Shown piece after piece: positions 25,936 to 33,881 of a stretch of 64,000 nt of DNA. The DNA lies in NCBI GenBank assembly GCA_046296295.1, contig JBKBLG010000012.1:33514-97513 (forward strand), written 5' to 3'. Position 1 is the first letter of the stretch. Each line of letters starts with the position of its first letter. Position numbers and translations under genes: made by a program. Below the pieces are notes generated by a model. That model was not told the origin of the DNA, did not search any database, and worked only from the letters and a program-made list of their open reading frames with translations. The DNA comes from UBA10646 sp046296295. Its GTDB lineage: Bacteria; Bacteroidota; Bacteroidia; Chitinophagales; Chitinophagaceae.

Positions 25936-26376
25936 ATGTACGGCTTTCAACAAACCATACCCAGCTTAGAAGATGTAGGCCCTATCATTGAAGCAGAGGT
26001 ATATTCTAATGAATATTCATTTTTAAATATTAAAAATTTACAGAGTACTGAACCCTTCTGTAAAGTAAATTTATTAATTGATACAGGAAGTAATATAAGT
26101 GGGTTAGACAAGCGTTTTATTAGGCAGCTACACCTATCAAAATATGTAGACTCAGCGCATGTTGGTGGCGTTGGAGGCATGCACGAATTGGCACGTTATA
26201 AAGGCATTTTATACTTACCTATTTTTCAGAATAAGGCACTTCCAATAGATGTAATAGAAGGCGATTACGCCAATGCCCCCTACGATGGCATTATTGGTAG
26301 AGATGTACTTCGCTTTTGCAGCTTCACTTACGATGGATGGAGCAACACTTTCAAACTCATGGCAATTGATATTTAA
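25936..26376 (+). CDS. Retropepsin-like aspartic protease domain protein
   Basis: A 146-residue protein with one aspartyl-protease-like half. The active-site loop is VNLLIDTGSNISGLDKRFI (D-T-G), the flap-like region is VGGVGGMHELARYKGILYLPI, and the hydrophobic-hydrophobic-Gly end is PYDGIIGRDVLRF. Like retropepsins it would need to dimerise. There is no signal peptide, so it is presumably cytosolic with unknown substrates. ATG 25936 is preferred over an in-frame TTG 15 nt upstream. It borders the decayed region to the right. Confidence 0.8.
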   Translation: MYGFQQTIPSLEDVGPIIEAEVYSNEYSFLNIKNLQSTEPFCKVNLLIDTGSNISGLDKRFIRQLHLSKYVDSAHVGGVGGMHELARYKGILYLPIFQNKALPIDVIEGDYANAPYDGIIGRDVLRFCSFTYDGWSNTFKLMAIDI

Positions 26377-26443
26377 GTTTAATTCATCTGTGAAGATCTA
26401 GCTGATTCCAATAGCAGCCTGAACTTTTAAAAAAGTAAAAAAA

Positions 26444-26880
26444 GGCAGTGTGTTTGTAGCCGACCGCTTTTACGATGACCTTGGCCTGCTGAACATTTGG
26501 AACAGCCAGTGCATATCCTGTTTGGTGGGCCATTAAGACAATATCCAATATCATGTACTAAAAGACTATGCACTGACCGAAAACAAGCATCCACACTTGT
26601 TAAAAGATGAAATAATTGAACTTAAAAATGAAAGCTCTAAAAACAAATACCCCCAACATTTACCCAGAATAGCCATTGTGGACAGTAACAATCAATAAGT
26701 CATAGAACGCATCACCATTAATTGTAAGTAGTTAGCCAACACTATTGGCGAATTGTATAAATGCCGATGGTAAATAGCAATATTTTTTAGCCAGATCAAC
26801 CAAACTATAACCACTAAAAACCTTAATAGACACTAGCGAAAATGCAGTTTTAATATAAACATGAACGGCACTCATTAATG
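26444..26880 (+). mobile_element. Decayed IS4-family transposase remnant
   Basis: Translating from 26444 gives transposase-like sequence broken by in-frame stops. The pieces are VFVADRFYDDLGLLNIWNSQ, then DNIQYHVLKDYALTENKHPHLLKDEIIEL, then KYPQHLPRIAIVDSNNQ, then LANTIGELYKCRW. After a +1 frameshift, near 26830, it continues as DTSENAV...TALI. This is the C-terminal half of an IS4-type DDE transposase common in Bacteroidota (second Asp region and the LYKxRWQIExFF helix with its Glu region). At least four stops and one frameshift show it is dead. The N-terminal half and the IS ends are not recognisable. Confidence 0.8.
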
Positions 26881-26889
26881 TGCCTATAC

Positions 26890-27175
26890 CCGTACTGCCA
26901 ATAGTAGAACCTTTAAAAGACATGCTACCCCCGATGTATAACAAGCAACATTACAGCTAGCAGCCGACAACTTCGATATTAAGCCCGCACAAGCGGCGTT
27001 TTATCCAGCCATTAGTTTAACACCCTACTTGGCTTTTAATGCTTTTAATTTAGCTACTTGGTTCAGACCAGGTTCGCTTGCCTTTGGAGGCTTAGCTGGC
27101 TTAACAGCACCATTTTTTCAACAGAGGCAACTCAAAGCTAACTTAGCTGTACATAACAATATAAGGCAACAGTAA
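26890..27175 (+). pseudogene. Fragment of an OprM/NodT-type efflux outer-membrane protein
   Basis: The 77 codons before TAA 27173 read QATLQLAADNFDIKPAQAAFYPAISLTPYLAFNAFNLATW, then LAGLTAPFFQQRQLKANL. This is the second-repeat entrance of RND outer-membrane factors (RRPDVxQAExxLxAAN...AxFYPxIxLT). The conserved RPDV precedes it as TPDV, followed by an in-frame TAA (26939-26941). Neither the N-terminal half nor the real C-terminus is present. It lies directly after the transposase remnant, so an insertion or deletion probably destroyed an efflux gene here. Confidence 0.75.
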
Positions 27176-27270
27176 CATTCAGTGTATTAGCAAATTCGAT
27201 ATTTCTATTATAACAGAGCCTTGGTGGAGGCTGGCAATAAAACTGCAATAAATTGCATAAACATTGTTCC

Positions 27271-27311
27271 AAAGCAGATAAAAACCGCAATTAGCTGTTT
27301 TTATCTGCTTT
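27271..27311. terminator. Hairpin upstream of glcD
   Basis: A perfect 15-bp stem, AAAGCAGATAAAAAC and its complement, with an 11-nt loop and a T-rich 3' side. It may be the surviving terminator of the decayed region. Confidence 0.65.
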
Positions 27312-27357
27312 TATTTTAGTACACACTTGTATTTTTACCTGCGAAATAAAAACTACC

Positions 27358-28773
27358 ATGCAGGCTACGAAAGGTATCATTACACCCGAGATTTTAGCAG
27401 CCCTTCAATCAATTGTAGGTGCGGCATATACATTTACCGAAAGGGATATACTAGAACATTACGGGCACGATGAAACGGAACGCTTGCAATACGACCCTGA
27501 AGTGGTAGTAAAACCTAGAACTACCGAAGAAATAAGCAGTATCATGCGGTTATGCAACCAACATTTGATACCTGTTACACCAAGAGGCGCAGGTACTGGA
27601 TTGAGCGGTGGTGCGTTGCCACATTTGGGCGGTGTATTACTCAGTACCGAACGAATGAATACCATTCTCGACATAGACGAGCGGAACCTGCAAGTAACTA
27701 CCGAACCGGGCGTAATTACGGAAGTATTGATGGACTCGGTAAAAGAGAGGGGCTTGTTTTATCCGCCCGACCCAAGCAGCCGTGGTAGTTGTTTTATTGG
27801 TGGCAATATTGCTGAAAACAGTGGTGGCCCTAAAGCAGTAAAATATGGTGTTGTTAAAGATTATGTACTGAACCTAGAAGTGGTACTACCCAATGGTGAA
27901 GTTATTTGGACGGGTGCCAACGTGCTTAAAAATTCTACTGGCTATAACCTTACACAACTGATGGTTGGAAGCGAGGGCACCCTCGGCATTGTTACAAAAA
28001 TTGTATTAAAGTTGTTGCCCTTACCAAAGTACGACTTACTGATGCTAGTACCCTTTAAGAGTTTGGAAAAAGCAAGCGAAGCAGTGAGTGCTATTTTCAG
28101 AGCCGGATTTACCCCTAGTGGTTTAGAGTTGGTTGAAATTGATGCTTTAAAAATTGTAAGTGCCATGGTTGATAGCCATGCTGTACCAGTAACCGACGAT
28201 ATTGAAGCACACCTGATTATTGAAGTAGATGGTAATAATATGGATGTGCTCATGCAAGATATGGAACAAATTGCAGAGCTAACCGCCCAGTTTGAAGGTG
28301 GAGAAGTGTTTTTCGCAGATGATGCACAACAAAAAGCAGAACTGTGGAAGCTGCGACGCCGAGTGGCAGAAGCTGTAAAAACAAGCGGTTATACTATTGA
28401 AGAAGATACAGTTGTACCACGTGCCGAATTACCTAAGTTGATTAGAGGTGTGAAAGAACTTGGTAAGCAATACGGTTTTCATGCGGTATGCTATGGCCAT
28501 GCTGGCGATGGCAACTTACACATTCGTATTAACCATCCGACGATTAAAAATAGTCATGGAAGCCCGGAAATGACCGCTGCTTTAAGAGCATTATTTCAAT
28601 TAGTGAAAAGCTTAGGCGGTACAGTGAGTGGTGAACATGGCGTTGGATTGATACAAAAACCTTACATGGATATTGTTTTTAGAAATGCTAATTTAGAGTT
28701 AATGCGTAGTATCAAAAGAGCATTCGACCCCAATAATATTTTGAATGCAGGCAAAATATTCGATCTTGCCTAA
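27358..28773 (+). CDS. glcD: FAD-binding oxidase, GlcD family
   Basis: A 471-residue flavoprotein that oxidises a 2-hydroxy acid such as glycolate or D-lactate. The PCMH-type FAD-binding domain covers residues about 40-220 (VVKPRTTEEISSIMRLCNQHLIPVTPRGAGTGLSGGALPH and PPDPSSRGSCFIGGNIAENSGGPKAVKYGVVKDYVLNLEVVLPNGE). The C-terminal FAD-oxidase domain carries FHAVCYGHAGDGNLHIR, GGTVSGEHGVGLIQK and the terminal FDPNNILNAGKIF. The companion GlcE/GlcF subunits are not here, so D-lactate or another acid may be the substrate. It has a one-mismatch element copy at 27431 encoding FTER. Confidence 0.92.
   Translation: MQATKGIITPEILAALQSIVGAAYTFTERDILEHYGHDETERLQYDPEVVVKPRTTEEISSIMRLCNQHLIPVTPRGAGTGLSGGALPHLGGVLLSTERMNTILDIDERNLQVTTEPGVITEVLMDSVKERGLFYPPDPSSRGSCFIGGNIAENSGGPKAVKYGVVKDYVLNLEVVLPNGEVIWTGANVLKNSTGYNLTQLMVGSEGTLGIVTKIVLKLLPLPKYDLLMLVPFKSLEKASEAVSAIFRAGFTPSGLELVEIDALKIVSAMVDSHAVPVTDDIEAHLIIEVDGNNMDVLMQDMEQIAELTAQFEGGEVFFADDAQQKAELWKLRRRVAEAVKTSGYTIEEDTVVPRAELPKLIRGVKELGKQYGFHAVCYGHAGDGNLHIRINHPTIKNSHGSPEMTAALRALFQLVKSLGGTVSGEHGVGLIQKPYMDIVFRNANLELMRSIKRAFDPNNILNAGKIFDLA
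27431..27444 (+). repeat. Interspersed element, one mismatch (in glcD)
   Basis: CATTTACCGAAAGG near the start of glcD, read F-T-E-R. It may be fortuitous. Confidence 0.5.
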
Positions 28774-28789
28774 AACAAATCGTGAAGCG

Positions 28790-29431
28790 ATGAAGCAAAT
28801 ACTAGCGGTTGTTCTAACAACTATGATACTATCGGTAACAGCCAATGCACAAAGAAGAGAGTACCCAGCCAGTGATTTTCCAACAGCACCAACAACAGGT
28901 GGCTTTCAGTGGAACAAAACCTTTGTAGGCGGTAGTTTAGGTTTGGGCTTTGGTTCGGGCACGTTTAACTTAATAACTAATCCTGAAATTGGTTACAGCC
29001 TTGCCGAATGGGTAGATGTTGGTATGGTGTTTAACATTGGTTATTTCTCACAACGTATAGACTACCTTACGGGAAATGGCGGTACTTATAGTGAAAAATA
29101 CCGCACCTTTCAATACGGTGGCGGAGGCTTTGTTAGGGTGTACCCCTTCAATCCGATTTTTCTAACCATTCAACCTGAAGTGAATTGGCTTAGTACCACT
29201 ATTACTGCTACCAATACGCCGAATAGCATTAAACAAACCAATCGGAGTACCAGCTTTATTGCAGGTGTTGGCTATTCGCAACGCGTAGTAGGACAAAGTA
29301 GTTTTTATACCTTGATTGGAGTTGATTTAGGGAACGATCGTAACTCGCCTTACAAAACATACACAAATGCTAATATTCCTATTGTAAGAGCTGGTTTTAA
29401 TGTGTATTTAGGAGGTGGCGCTAAGCAGTAA
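28790..29431 (+). CDS. Probable outer-membrane beta-barrel protein
   Basis: A 213-residue exported protein with signal peptide MKQILAVVLTTMILSVTANA. The rest is rich in alternating aromatic/hydrophobic strands with Gly (FVGGSLGLGFGSGTFNL, GYSLAEWVDVGMVFNIGY, GFVRVYPFNPIFLTIQPEVN, FIAGVGYSQRV). It ends in a strand ...VRAGFNVYLGGG. This fits a small eight-strand outer-membrane barrel. No specific function can be assigned. Start ATG 28790 lies 17 nt after the glcD stop; the frame extends upstream into glcD without signal-peptide character. Its end overlaps the convergent LOG gene by 11 nt. Confidence 0.75.
   Translation: MKQILAVVLTTMILSVTANAQRREYPASDFPTAPTTGGFQWNKTFVGGSLGLGFGSGTFNLITNPEIGYSLAEWVDVGMVFNIGYFSQRIDYLTGNGGTYSEKYRTFQYGGGGFVRVYPFNPIFLTIQPEVNWLSTTITATNTPNSIKQTNRSTSFIAGVGYSQRVVGQSSFYTLIGVDLGNDRNSPYKTYTNANIPIVRAGFNVYLGGGAKQ
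29065..29078 (-). repeat. Interspersed element, one mismatch
   Basis: CCTTACGGGAAATG within the outer-membrane protein gene; encodes LTGN, the LTVN frame. Confidence 0.6.
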
Positions 29432-29963
29432 GAAAATCAATAACATCTTGCGGTGTTTCGCAAACCACCATGTTATCACGCCAATTTTCATATAAAAATC
29501 CTTGCAATTGCATGTGATTCATATGACCTAATAAATGATTGTAATATCCTGCTGAATTCAGCAGGATTATTTTTTTATCATGAATCTGTAATTGATTCCA
29601 CGTAAGCACTTCAAACAATTCATCCATCGTACCATTACCACCCGGCAATATGATGATGGCTTCAGAAAGCTCGTACATCATTTTTTTGCGGCTATGCATA
29701 TCGTTCACTACGTGTAGTTCTGTTAGTTCGTTATGTGCATGCTCCCATGCTACTAACACCTCAGGAATAATACCTATTACCTTACCATGATGTGCTAATA
29801 CAGCATTAGCTGTTGCACCCATCAATCCTTTATTACCACCGCCGTATACAAGTGCAATATTCGCTTTGGCTAAATCAGCCCCTAGTTGTTGTGCATGCAA
29901 CACATATAACTCATTATTTCCATCTTTACTACCACAAAAAACAGCTACAGATTGGTACGACAT
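29421..29963 (-). CDS. LOG family protein (Rossmann-fold lysine-decarboxylase-like)
   Basis: A 180-residue protein of the LOG (TIGR00730) family, which cleaves ribose 5-phosphate from purine/cytokinin nucleotides. It has the N-terminal VAVFCGSKDG, the Rossmann GGGNKGLMGATANAVL and the signature LPGGNGTMDELFE (PGGxGTxxE), as well as the preceding MHSRKKMMYELSEA. The start is ATG 29963 (MSYQSVAVF); an ATG at 30011 would sit inside a 14-bp element and adds unrelated residues. Its biological substrate in this bacterium is unknown; nucleotide salvage is the likely context. Confidence 0.9.
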   Translation of the reverse strand: MSYQSVAVFCGSKDGNNELYVLHAQQLGADLAKANIALVYGGGNKGLMGATANAVLAHHGKVIGIIPEVLVAWEHAHNELTELHVVNDMHSRKKMMYELSEAIIILPGGNGTMDELFEVLTWNQLQIHDKKIILLNSAGYYNHLLGHMNHMQLQGFLYENWRDNMVVCETPQDVIDFLTA

Positions 29964-30008
29964 ATTGGTACAATTTGGTTGCGAATGTACAGTTGTTTGC
30001 CGAACCAT

Positions 30009-30022
30009 CATTTACCGTAAGG
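30009..30022 (+). repeat. Interspersed 14-bp element, exact copy
   Basis: Between the divergent LOG and GT2 genes, 46 bp upstream of the LOG start; one of the few copies at 5' ends. Confidence 0.95.
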
Positions 30023-30142
30023 TTACCTTCATATAAAAGTTATAACACTACCCAAAACAGACATGTAGCTGCTTACACATAACCACTACACTTACCCAAT
30101 AGTTACATTTGAAATATCCAATGATCCTTTAAAAGCCATGCT

Positions 30143-31048
30143 ATGTTAGTGAGTTTAATTATGCCCACTTTCAATAGAGCACACTTACTTACTGCTGCTA
30201 TAGAAAGTGTTATAGAACAAACTTATACCCAATGGGAACTCATCATTATAGACGATGGTTCTACAGATACATCAGAAGAACTAGTAAAGCAATACACATT
30301 TAATTACAATAACATCTTCTTTGTAAAACGCCCCAATTATTTACCGAAAGGTGCCAATGCTTGCAGGAATTACGGCCTTTCAATTGCAAGTGGAACATTT
30401 ATTAAATGGATAGACTCCGATGATATTTTAGCAGCCGATGCACTTGCTATTCAAGTGAACGCCTTACGGCAAAATGAAAACGCGGGTGTATGTATTAGTC
30501 AAATCAGCTTTTTTTCCACGCATAAGCATGAATACAAATACAGCTTGCAACATTGGAGTAATCAAACACACACCAATAACGCCGTTGAAGACTATTTATT
30601 TAATAAAGTAAAATGGCAAACAGCCGCCGGCTTATGGCGCAAATCGGTGTTAGATGAAAAGCCTTTTCATGAGCAGTTAATGAATTCGCAAGAATGGTTA
30701 ATGCATTTAAAATTTTTATTAACTGATACAGCCTATGTGATTACACCACATGTAATTTATTATGTTCGTATGCACAACGAACGCATGTCGGCCAAAGGAA
30801 AACTCAATGGCAAGTACTATTACCATCAGTGCTTGAGTAGAATGATAGCATTAGAATTACTCACTAAATCGCACCACTTCACTTGGAAAAGTAGTATACG
30901 ATTAGTATTGTTCATCGTTTGGAACTACGCCCGTGTAATAAAAACAAGACACATGTATTGGTCTAAAGCTGGCTTACAGTTTATTCGCCAATCGTTCAAA
31001 TTGTTAGTGCATGCCTTACAGCACAAGCATGCTGTACTAGAACATTAG
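30143..31048 (+). CDS. Family 2 glycosyltransferase
   Basis: A 301-residue GT-A fold transferase. The nucleotide-sugar-binding start VSLIMPTFNRAHLLTAAIESVIEQTYTQWELIIIDDGSTDTSEELV is textbook GT2. GANACRNYGLSIASGTFIKWIDSDD carries the DxD metal motif (DSDD). The C-terminal part is basic and less conserved. There are no clear membrane helices. The sugar and acceptor are unknown, and it stands alone, bounded by a GC-rich terminator. A two-mismatch copy of the 14-bp element encodes YLPKG (30338) and another encodes LRQN (30462); in both, the element's TAA is changed to a sense codon. Confidence 0.92.
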   Translation: MLVSLIMPTFNRAHLLTAAIESVIEQTYTQWELIIIDDGSTDTSEELVKQYTFNYNNIFFVKRPNYLPKGANACRNYGLSIASGTFIKWIDSDDILAADALAIQVNALRQNENAGVCISQISFFSTHKHEYKYSLQHWSNQTHTNNAVEDYLFNKVKWQTAAGLWRKSVLDEKPFHEQLMNSQEWLMHLKFLLTDTAYVITPHVIYYVRMHNERMSAKGKLNGKYYYHQCLSRMIALELLTKSHHFTWKSSIRLVLFIVWNYARVIKTRHMYWSKAGLQFIRQSFKLLVHALQHKHAVLEH

Positions 31049-31069
31049 TATTCGTGTTTTAAAAACTAC

Positions 31070-31095
31070 AGAAGCCCCGCCATGGCGGGGCTTCT
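31070..31095 (+). terminator. Terminator of the GT2 gene
   Basis: A 26-nt perfect palindrome, AGAAGCCCCGCCA and its complement, followed by TTTTA, 21 nt after the stop. Confidence 0.85.
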
Positions 31096-31199
31096 TTTAT
31101 ACTGACCAATATCAGCGTTTTGTACTATTCGCATCAGCCTACAAGGTTTTGTGTGCTGTTAATCTTGCAGTTGCATCTCTTTTACCAAAAACAAAGTGT

Positions 31200-33587
31200 A
31201 TGGAAGCTGCGAAAACAATTAGTACTTGTTACCACTGTGGGGAAGACTGTGTAGATGAAAATATTTTATTAGGAGATAAAACCTTTTGTTGTAGCGGCTG
31301 CAAAACGGTGTACAGCATTTTACAGCAAAGCGACATGTGCACTTATTATCAACTTAACGATAAGCCGGGTGCCAATCAACGCATACAAGTTCGCAAAGAA
31401 AAATTTGCCTTTTTAGATGATACTAATATTGCCCAAAAACTCATTCACTTTACCGATGGTAAGCAAAGCCATGTAACTTTTTATTTGCCGCAAATACATT
31501 GCAGCTCTTGCTTATGGCTATTAGAACACATCTACAAAATAGAGCCTGGCATTATTAGTGCAAGGGTACATTTCACCAAAAAAGAAGTTGATATTGTATT
31601 TGAACATAATAAGGCAAGCTTACGTAAGGTAGCTGAAACCCTTACCAGCATTGGTTACGAACCATACATTAGCTTACAAAACCTTCAAGGCACCGATAAA
31701 GTACGCAACAATAGTTTAACCTATCAGTTAGGTATTGCAGGGTTTTGCTTTGCTAACGTAATGTTGCTAAGCTTTCCAGAATATTTAGGCTTAGAACATT
31801 CTGAACTATACCTACAAAAAATTTTCCGATACATTAGTTTCCTATTAGCCTTACCTGTTTTACTGTACAGCGCATTACCATTTTATAAAAGTGCTTATAG
31901 TGGCTTACAGCACAAGTATATGAATATAGATGCACCCATTGCACTAGCCATAGTACTTACTTTTCTTAGAAGTTGTTATGAAATTTTTTGGCAGGTAGGT
32001 AGTGGCTATTTCGATTCTATGACGGGTATCGTTTTTTTCATGCTCGTAGGCCGAATACTTCAAGAAAAAACCTATCAGCAACTCTCTTTCGATAGAGATT
32101 ATAAATCGTATTTCCCTATTGCTGTAACTGTTTTAAAAGATGGTAAAGAAGCTACCAAAGCATTGCCAGATATTGTTGTTGGCGATACACTCTTAATACA
32201 CAACAACGAACTCATACCAGCAGATGGCATTTTAACAAAAGGAAAGGCGTATATCGATTACAGTTTTGTTACTGGTGAATCTATTCCCGTACTCAAAGAA
32301 ATGGGAGAACTGATTTATGCAGGTGGTAAGCAAACTGGCGGTAACATGGAGCTACTAGTAATGAAAGAAGTATCGCAAAGCTACCTTACACGTCTTTGGA
32401 ATAACGATAATAAAAAGCAACAAAAGGCTACACCATTTACCGATGTTATCAGCAAGTACTTTTCAATTGTAGTATTGTTCTTAGCTATTGTAGCCTCAGC
32501 TTATTGGTTTATACAAGGTAATGATGTACGAGCATGGAATGTGCTTACAACCATTTTGATTGTTGCCTGCCCTTGTGCTTTGTTGCTTGCGAACACCTTC
32601 ACCAACGGACATATTCTTGGCATTTTATCGAAAGAAAAACTGTATCTAAAAAATGCTGATACCATTGAAGCTATTGCCAACACCACACACATCGTGTTTG
32701 ACAAAACCGGCACCATTACCGATAGCGAACACTTACAGGTACAATTCAACGGCGAGCCATTAACTCCTGAGCTGGCTAGTGCTGTCAGAAGTTTGGTAAG
32801 CCATAGTCAGCACCCATTAAGCAAGGCTATTTATAAACATTTGCATGCAGCTACTTTACACCCATTAACTGATTTTAGAGAACATATTGGTGCAGGCATA
32901 GAAGGTGCTGTTGAGGGCAACTGGATTCAAGTAGGTAATGCTGCTTTTATTGGTGCAGCCACCGAAAACGCAGCACAACGAGAGAGCCGTTCTTACATTG
33001 CTGTAAATGGTAGAATGCTTGGCTATTTTAGCTTTGCGAATACTTATAGGAAAGATGTACTTAAAGTTATTCAACAGCTTTTACGTAAGTATAATATCAC
33101 TATTTTATCGGGCGATAATGATGCAGAGCGTAATTTTTTACAGCGTACATTAGGCTCAAATGTTACACTAAAATTTTACCAATCACCTAACGATAAGTTA
33201 CAATACATACAACAATTGCAAGCTGCTGGTGCTAAAGTTACCATGCTTGGCGATGGTTTAAACGACTCAGGTGCATTACGCCAAAGCGATGCTGGCATTG
33301 CCCTTACAGAAGATACCAACAACTTTACTCCAGCTAGCGATGCTATCTTAGAAGCATCGAGCCTACATAAGCTGCAGCAACTGATTCGGCTCACCAAAGC
33401 CAACAGAAATATTATCATTATCAGTTTTATTGTTTCGATATTGTACAATGTAATTGGATTAAGCTTTGCATTGCAGGGTTCATTATCTCCATTAGTGGCT
33501 GCTATTCTAATGCCTGCAAGTTCTATCAGTATTGTTGCACTTACTTACAGCTTATCGCATATGCATGCCAAATGGATACGATTGTAA
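31200..33587 (+). CDS. ccoI: Copper-transporting P-type ATPase (CcoI/FixI type)
   Basis: A 795-residue P1B ATPase that delivers copper for cbb3 oxidase assembly. The Cys-rich N-terminus CYHCGEDC...FCCSGCKTVY (residues about 8-40) is the ATPase_P_N domain typical of the FixI group. It is followed by an HMA domain with CSSCLW. About eight membrane helices follow. The metal site CPC is at 457-459, the phosphorylation motif DKTGT at 501-505, and the hinge MLGDGLNDSGAL near the C-terminus. The start is ATG 31200; a TTG 51 nt upstream is in frame but unnecessary. First gene of the cbb3 cluster. Confidence 0.94.
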   Translation: MEAAKTISTCYHCGEDCVDENILLGDKTFCCSGCKTVYSILQQSDMCTYYQLNDKPGANQRIQVRKEKFAFLDDTNIAQKLIHFTDGKQSHVTFYLPQIHCSSCLWLLEHIYKIEPGIISARVHFTKKEVDIVFEHNKASLRKVAETLTSIGYEPYISLQNLQGTDKVRNNSLTYQLGIAGFCFANVMLLSFPEYLGLEHSELYLQKIFRYISFLLALPVLLYSALPFYKSAYSGLQHKYMNIDAPIALAIVLTFLRSCYEIFWQVGSGYFDSMTGIVFFMLVGRILQEKTYQQLSFDRDYKSYFPIAVTVLKDGKEATKALPDIVVGDTLLIHNNELIPADGILTKGKAYIDYSFVTGESIPVLKEMGELIYAGGKQTGGNMELLVMKEVSQSYLTRLWNNDNKKQQKATPFTDVISKYFSIVVLFLAIVASAYWFIQGNDVRAWNVLTTILIVACPCALLLANTFTNGHILGILSKEKLYLKNADTIEAIANTTHIVFDKTGTITDSEHLQVQFNGEPLTPELASAVRSLVSHSQHPLSKAIYKHLHAATLHPLTDFREHIGAGIEGAVEGNWIQVGNAAFIGAATENAAQRESRSYIAVNGRMLGYFSFANTYRKDVLKVIQQLLRKYNITILSGDNDAERNFLQRTLGSNVTLKFYQSPNDKLQYIQQLQAAGAKVTMLGDGLNDSGALRQSDAGIALTEDTNNFTPASDAILEASSLHKLQQLIRLTKANRNIIIISFIVSILYNVIGLSFALQGSLSPLVAAILMPASSISIVALTYSLSHMHAKWIRL

Positions 33588-33597
33588 AAAAGTGTTT

Positions 33598-33632
33598 TTG
33601 ATAAGTATCATTTACGTAAGTGATACCCATCA
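33598..33632 (+). promoter_or_regulatory. Tandem FNR/CRP-like dyads upstream of the cco operon
   Basis: Two dyads of the FNR type stand ahead of ccoS: TTGAT-AAGT-ATCAT (33598-33611) and TGAT-ACCC-ATCA (33621-33632). Their centres are 22 bp apart, two helical turns, so bound dimers would lie on the same face. A CRP/FNR-domain regulator is encoded at 41109-42170. The match is to the consensus TTGATnnnnATCAA; binding is inferred. Confidence 0.6.
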
Positions 33633-33681
33633 TTATCTAAGAGATACCCCAAAAATACTTTTACAGCCATAACCGAGAACC

Positions 33682-33840
33682 ATGAGTGTTATAATCATTC
33701 TACTAATTATAAGTATTGGCGTTGCAGGTTTTTTTCTAGCAGCCTTTTTATGGTCGGTAAAAAAAGGGCAGTATCAAGATGATGTATCGCCAGCACACCG
33801 TATACTCTTCGATAACAACACCGAAACAACACAACAATAA
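33682..33840 (+). CDS. ccoS: cbb3 oxidase assembly protein CcoS
   Basis: A 52-residue protein, MSVIIILLIISIGVAGFFL followed by AAFLWSVKKGQYQDDVSPAHRILFDNN. The single N-terminal membrane helix followed by FLWSVKKGQYDD and an acidic/polar tail is the CcoS signature. CcoS is needed for cofactor (copper and heme b) insertion into cbb3 oxidase. It sits between ccoI and ccoNO, its standard position, 42 nt ahead of ccoNO, and directly downstream of the FNR-like boxes. Confidence 0.93.
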   Translation: MSVIIILLIISIGVAGFFLAAFLWSVKKGQYQDDVSPAHRILFDNNTETTQQ

Positions 33841-33881
33841 CAATAGCCCATCTTACAATTTGACTCTTTAACAACACGATT

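Noticed and set aside
33598..33632. The dyad region as a variant of the 14-bp word (it contains TTTACGTAAG)
   Set aside because: It lacks the central CC and the GG end; the TGAT/ATCA arms explain it better.
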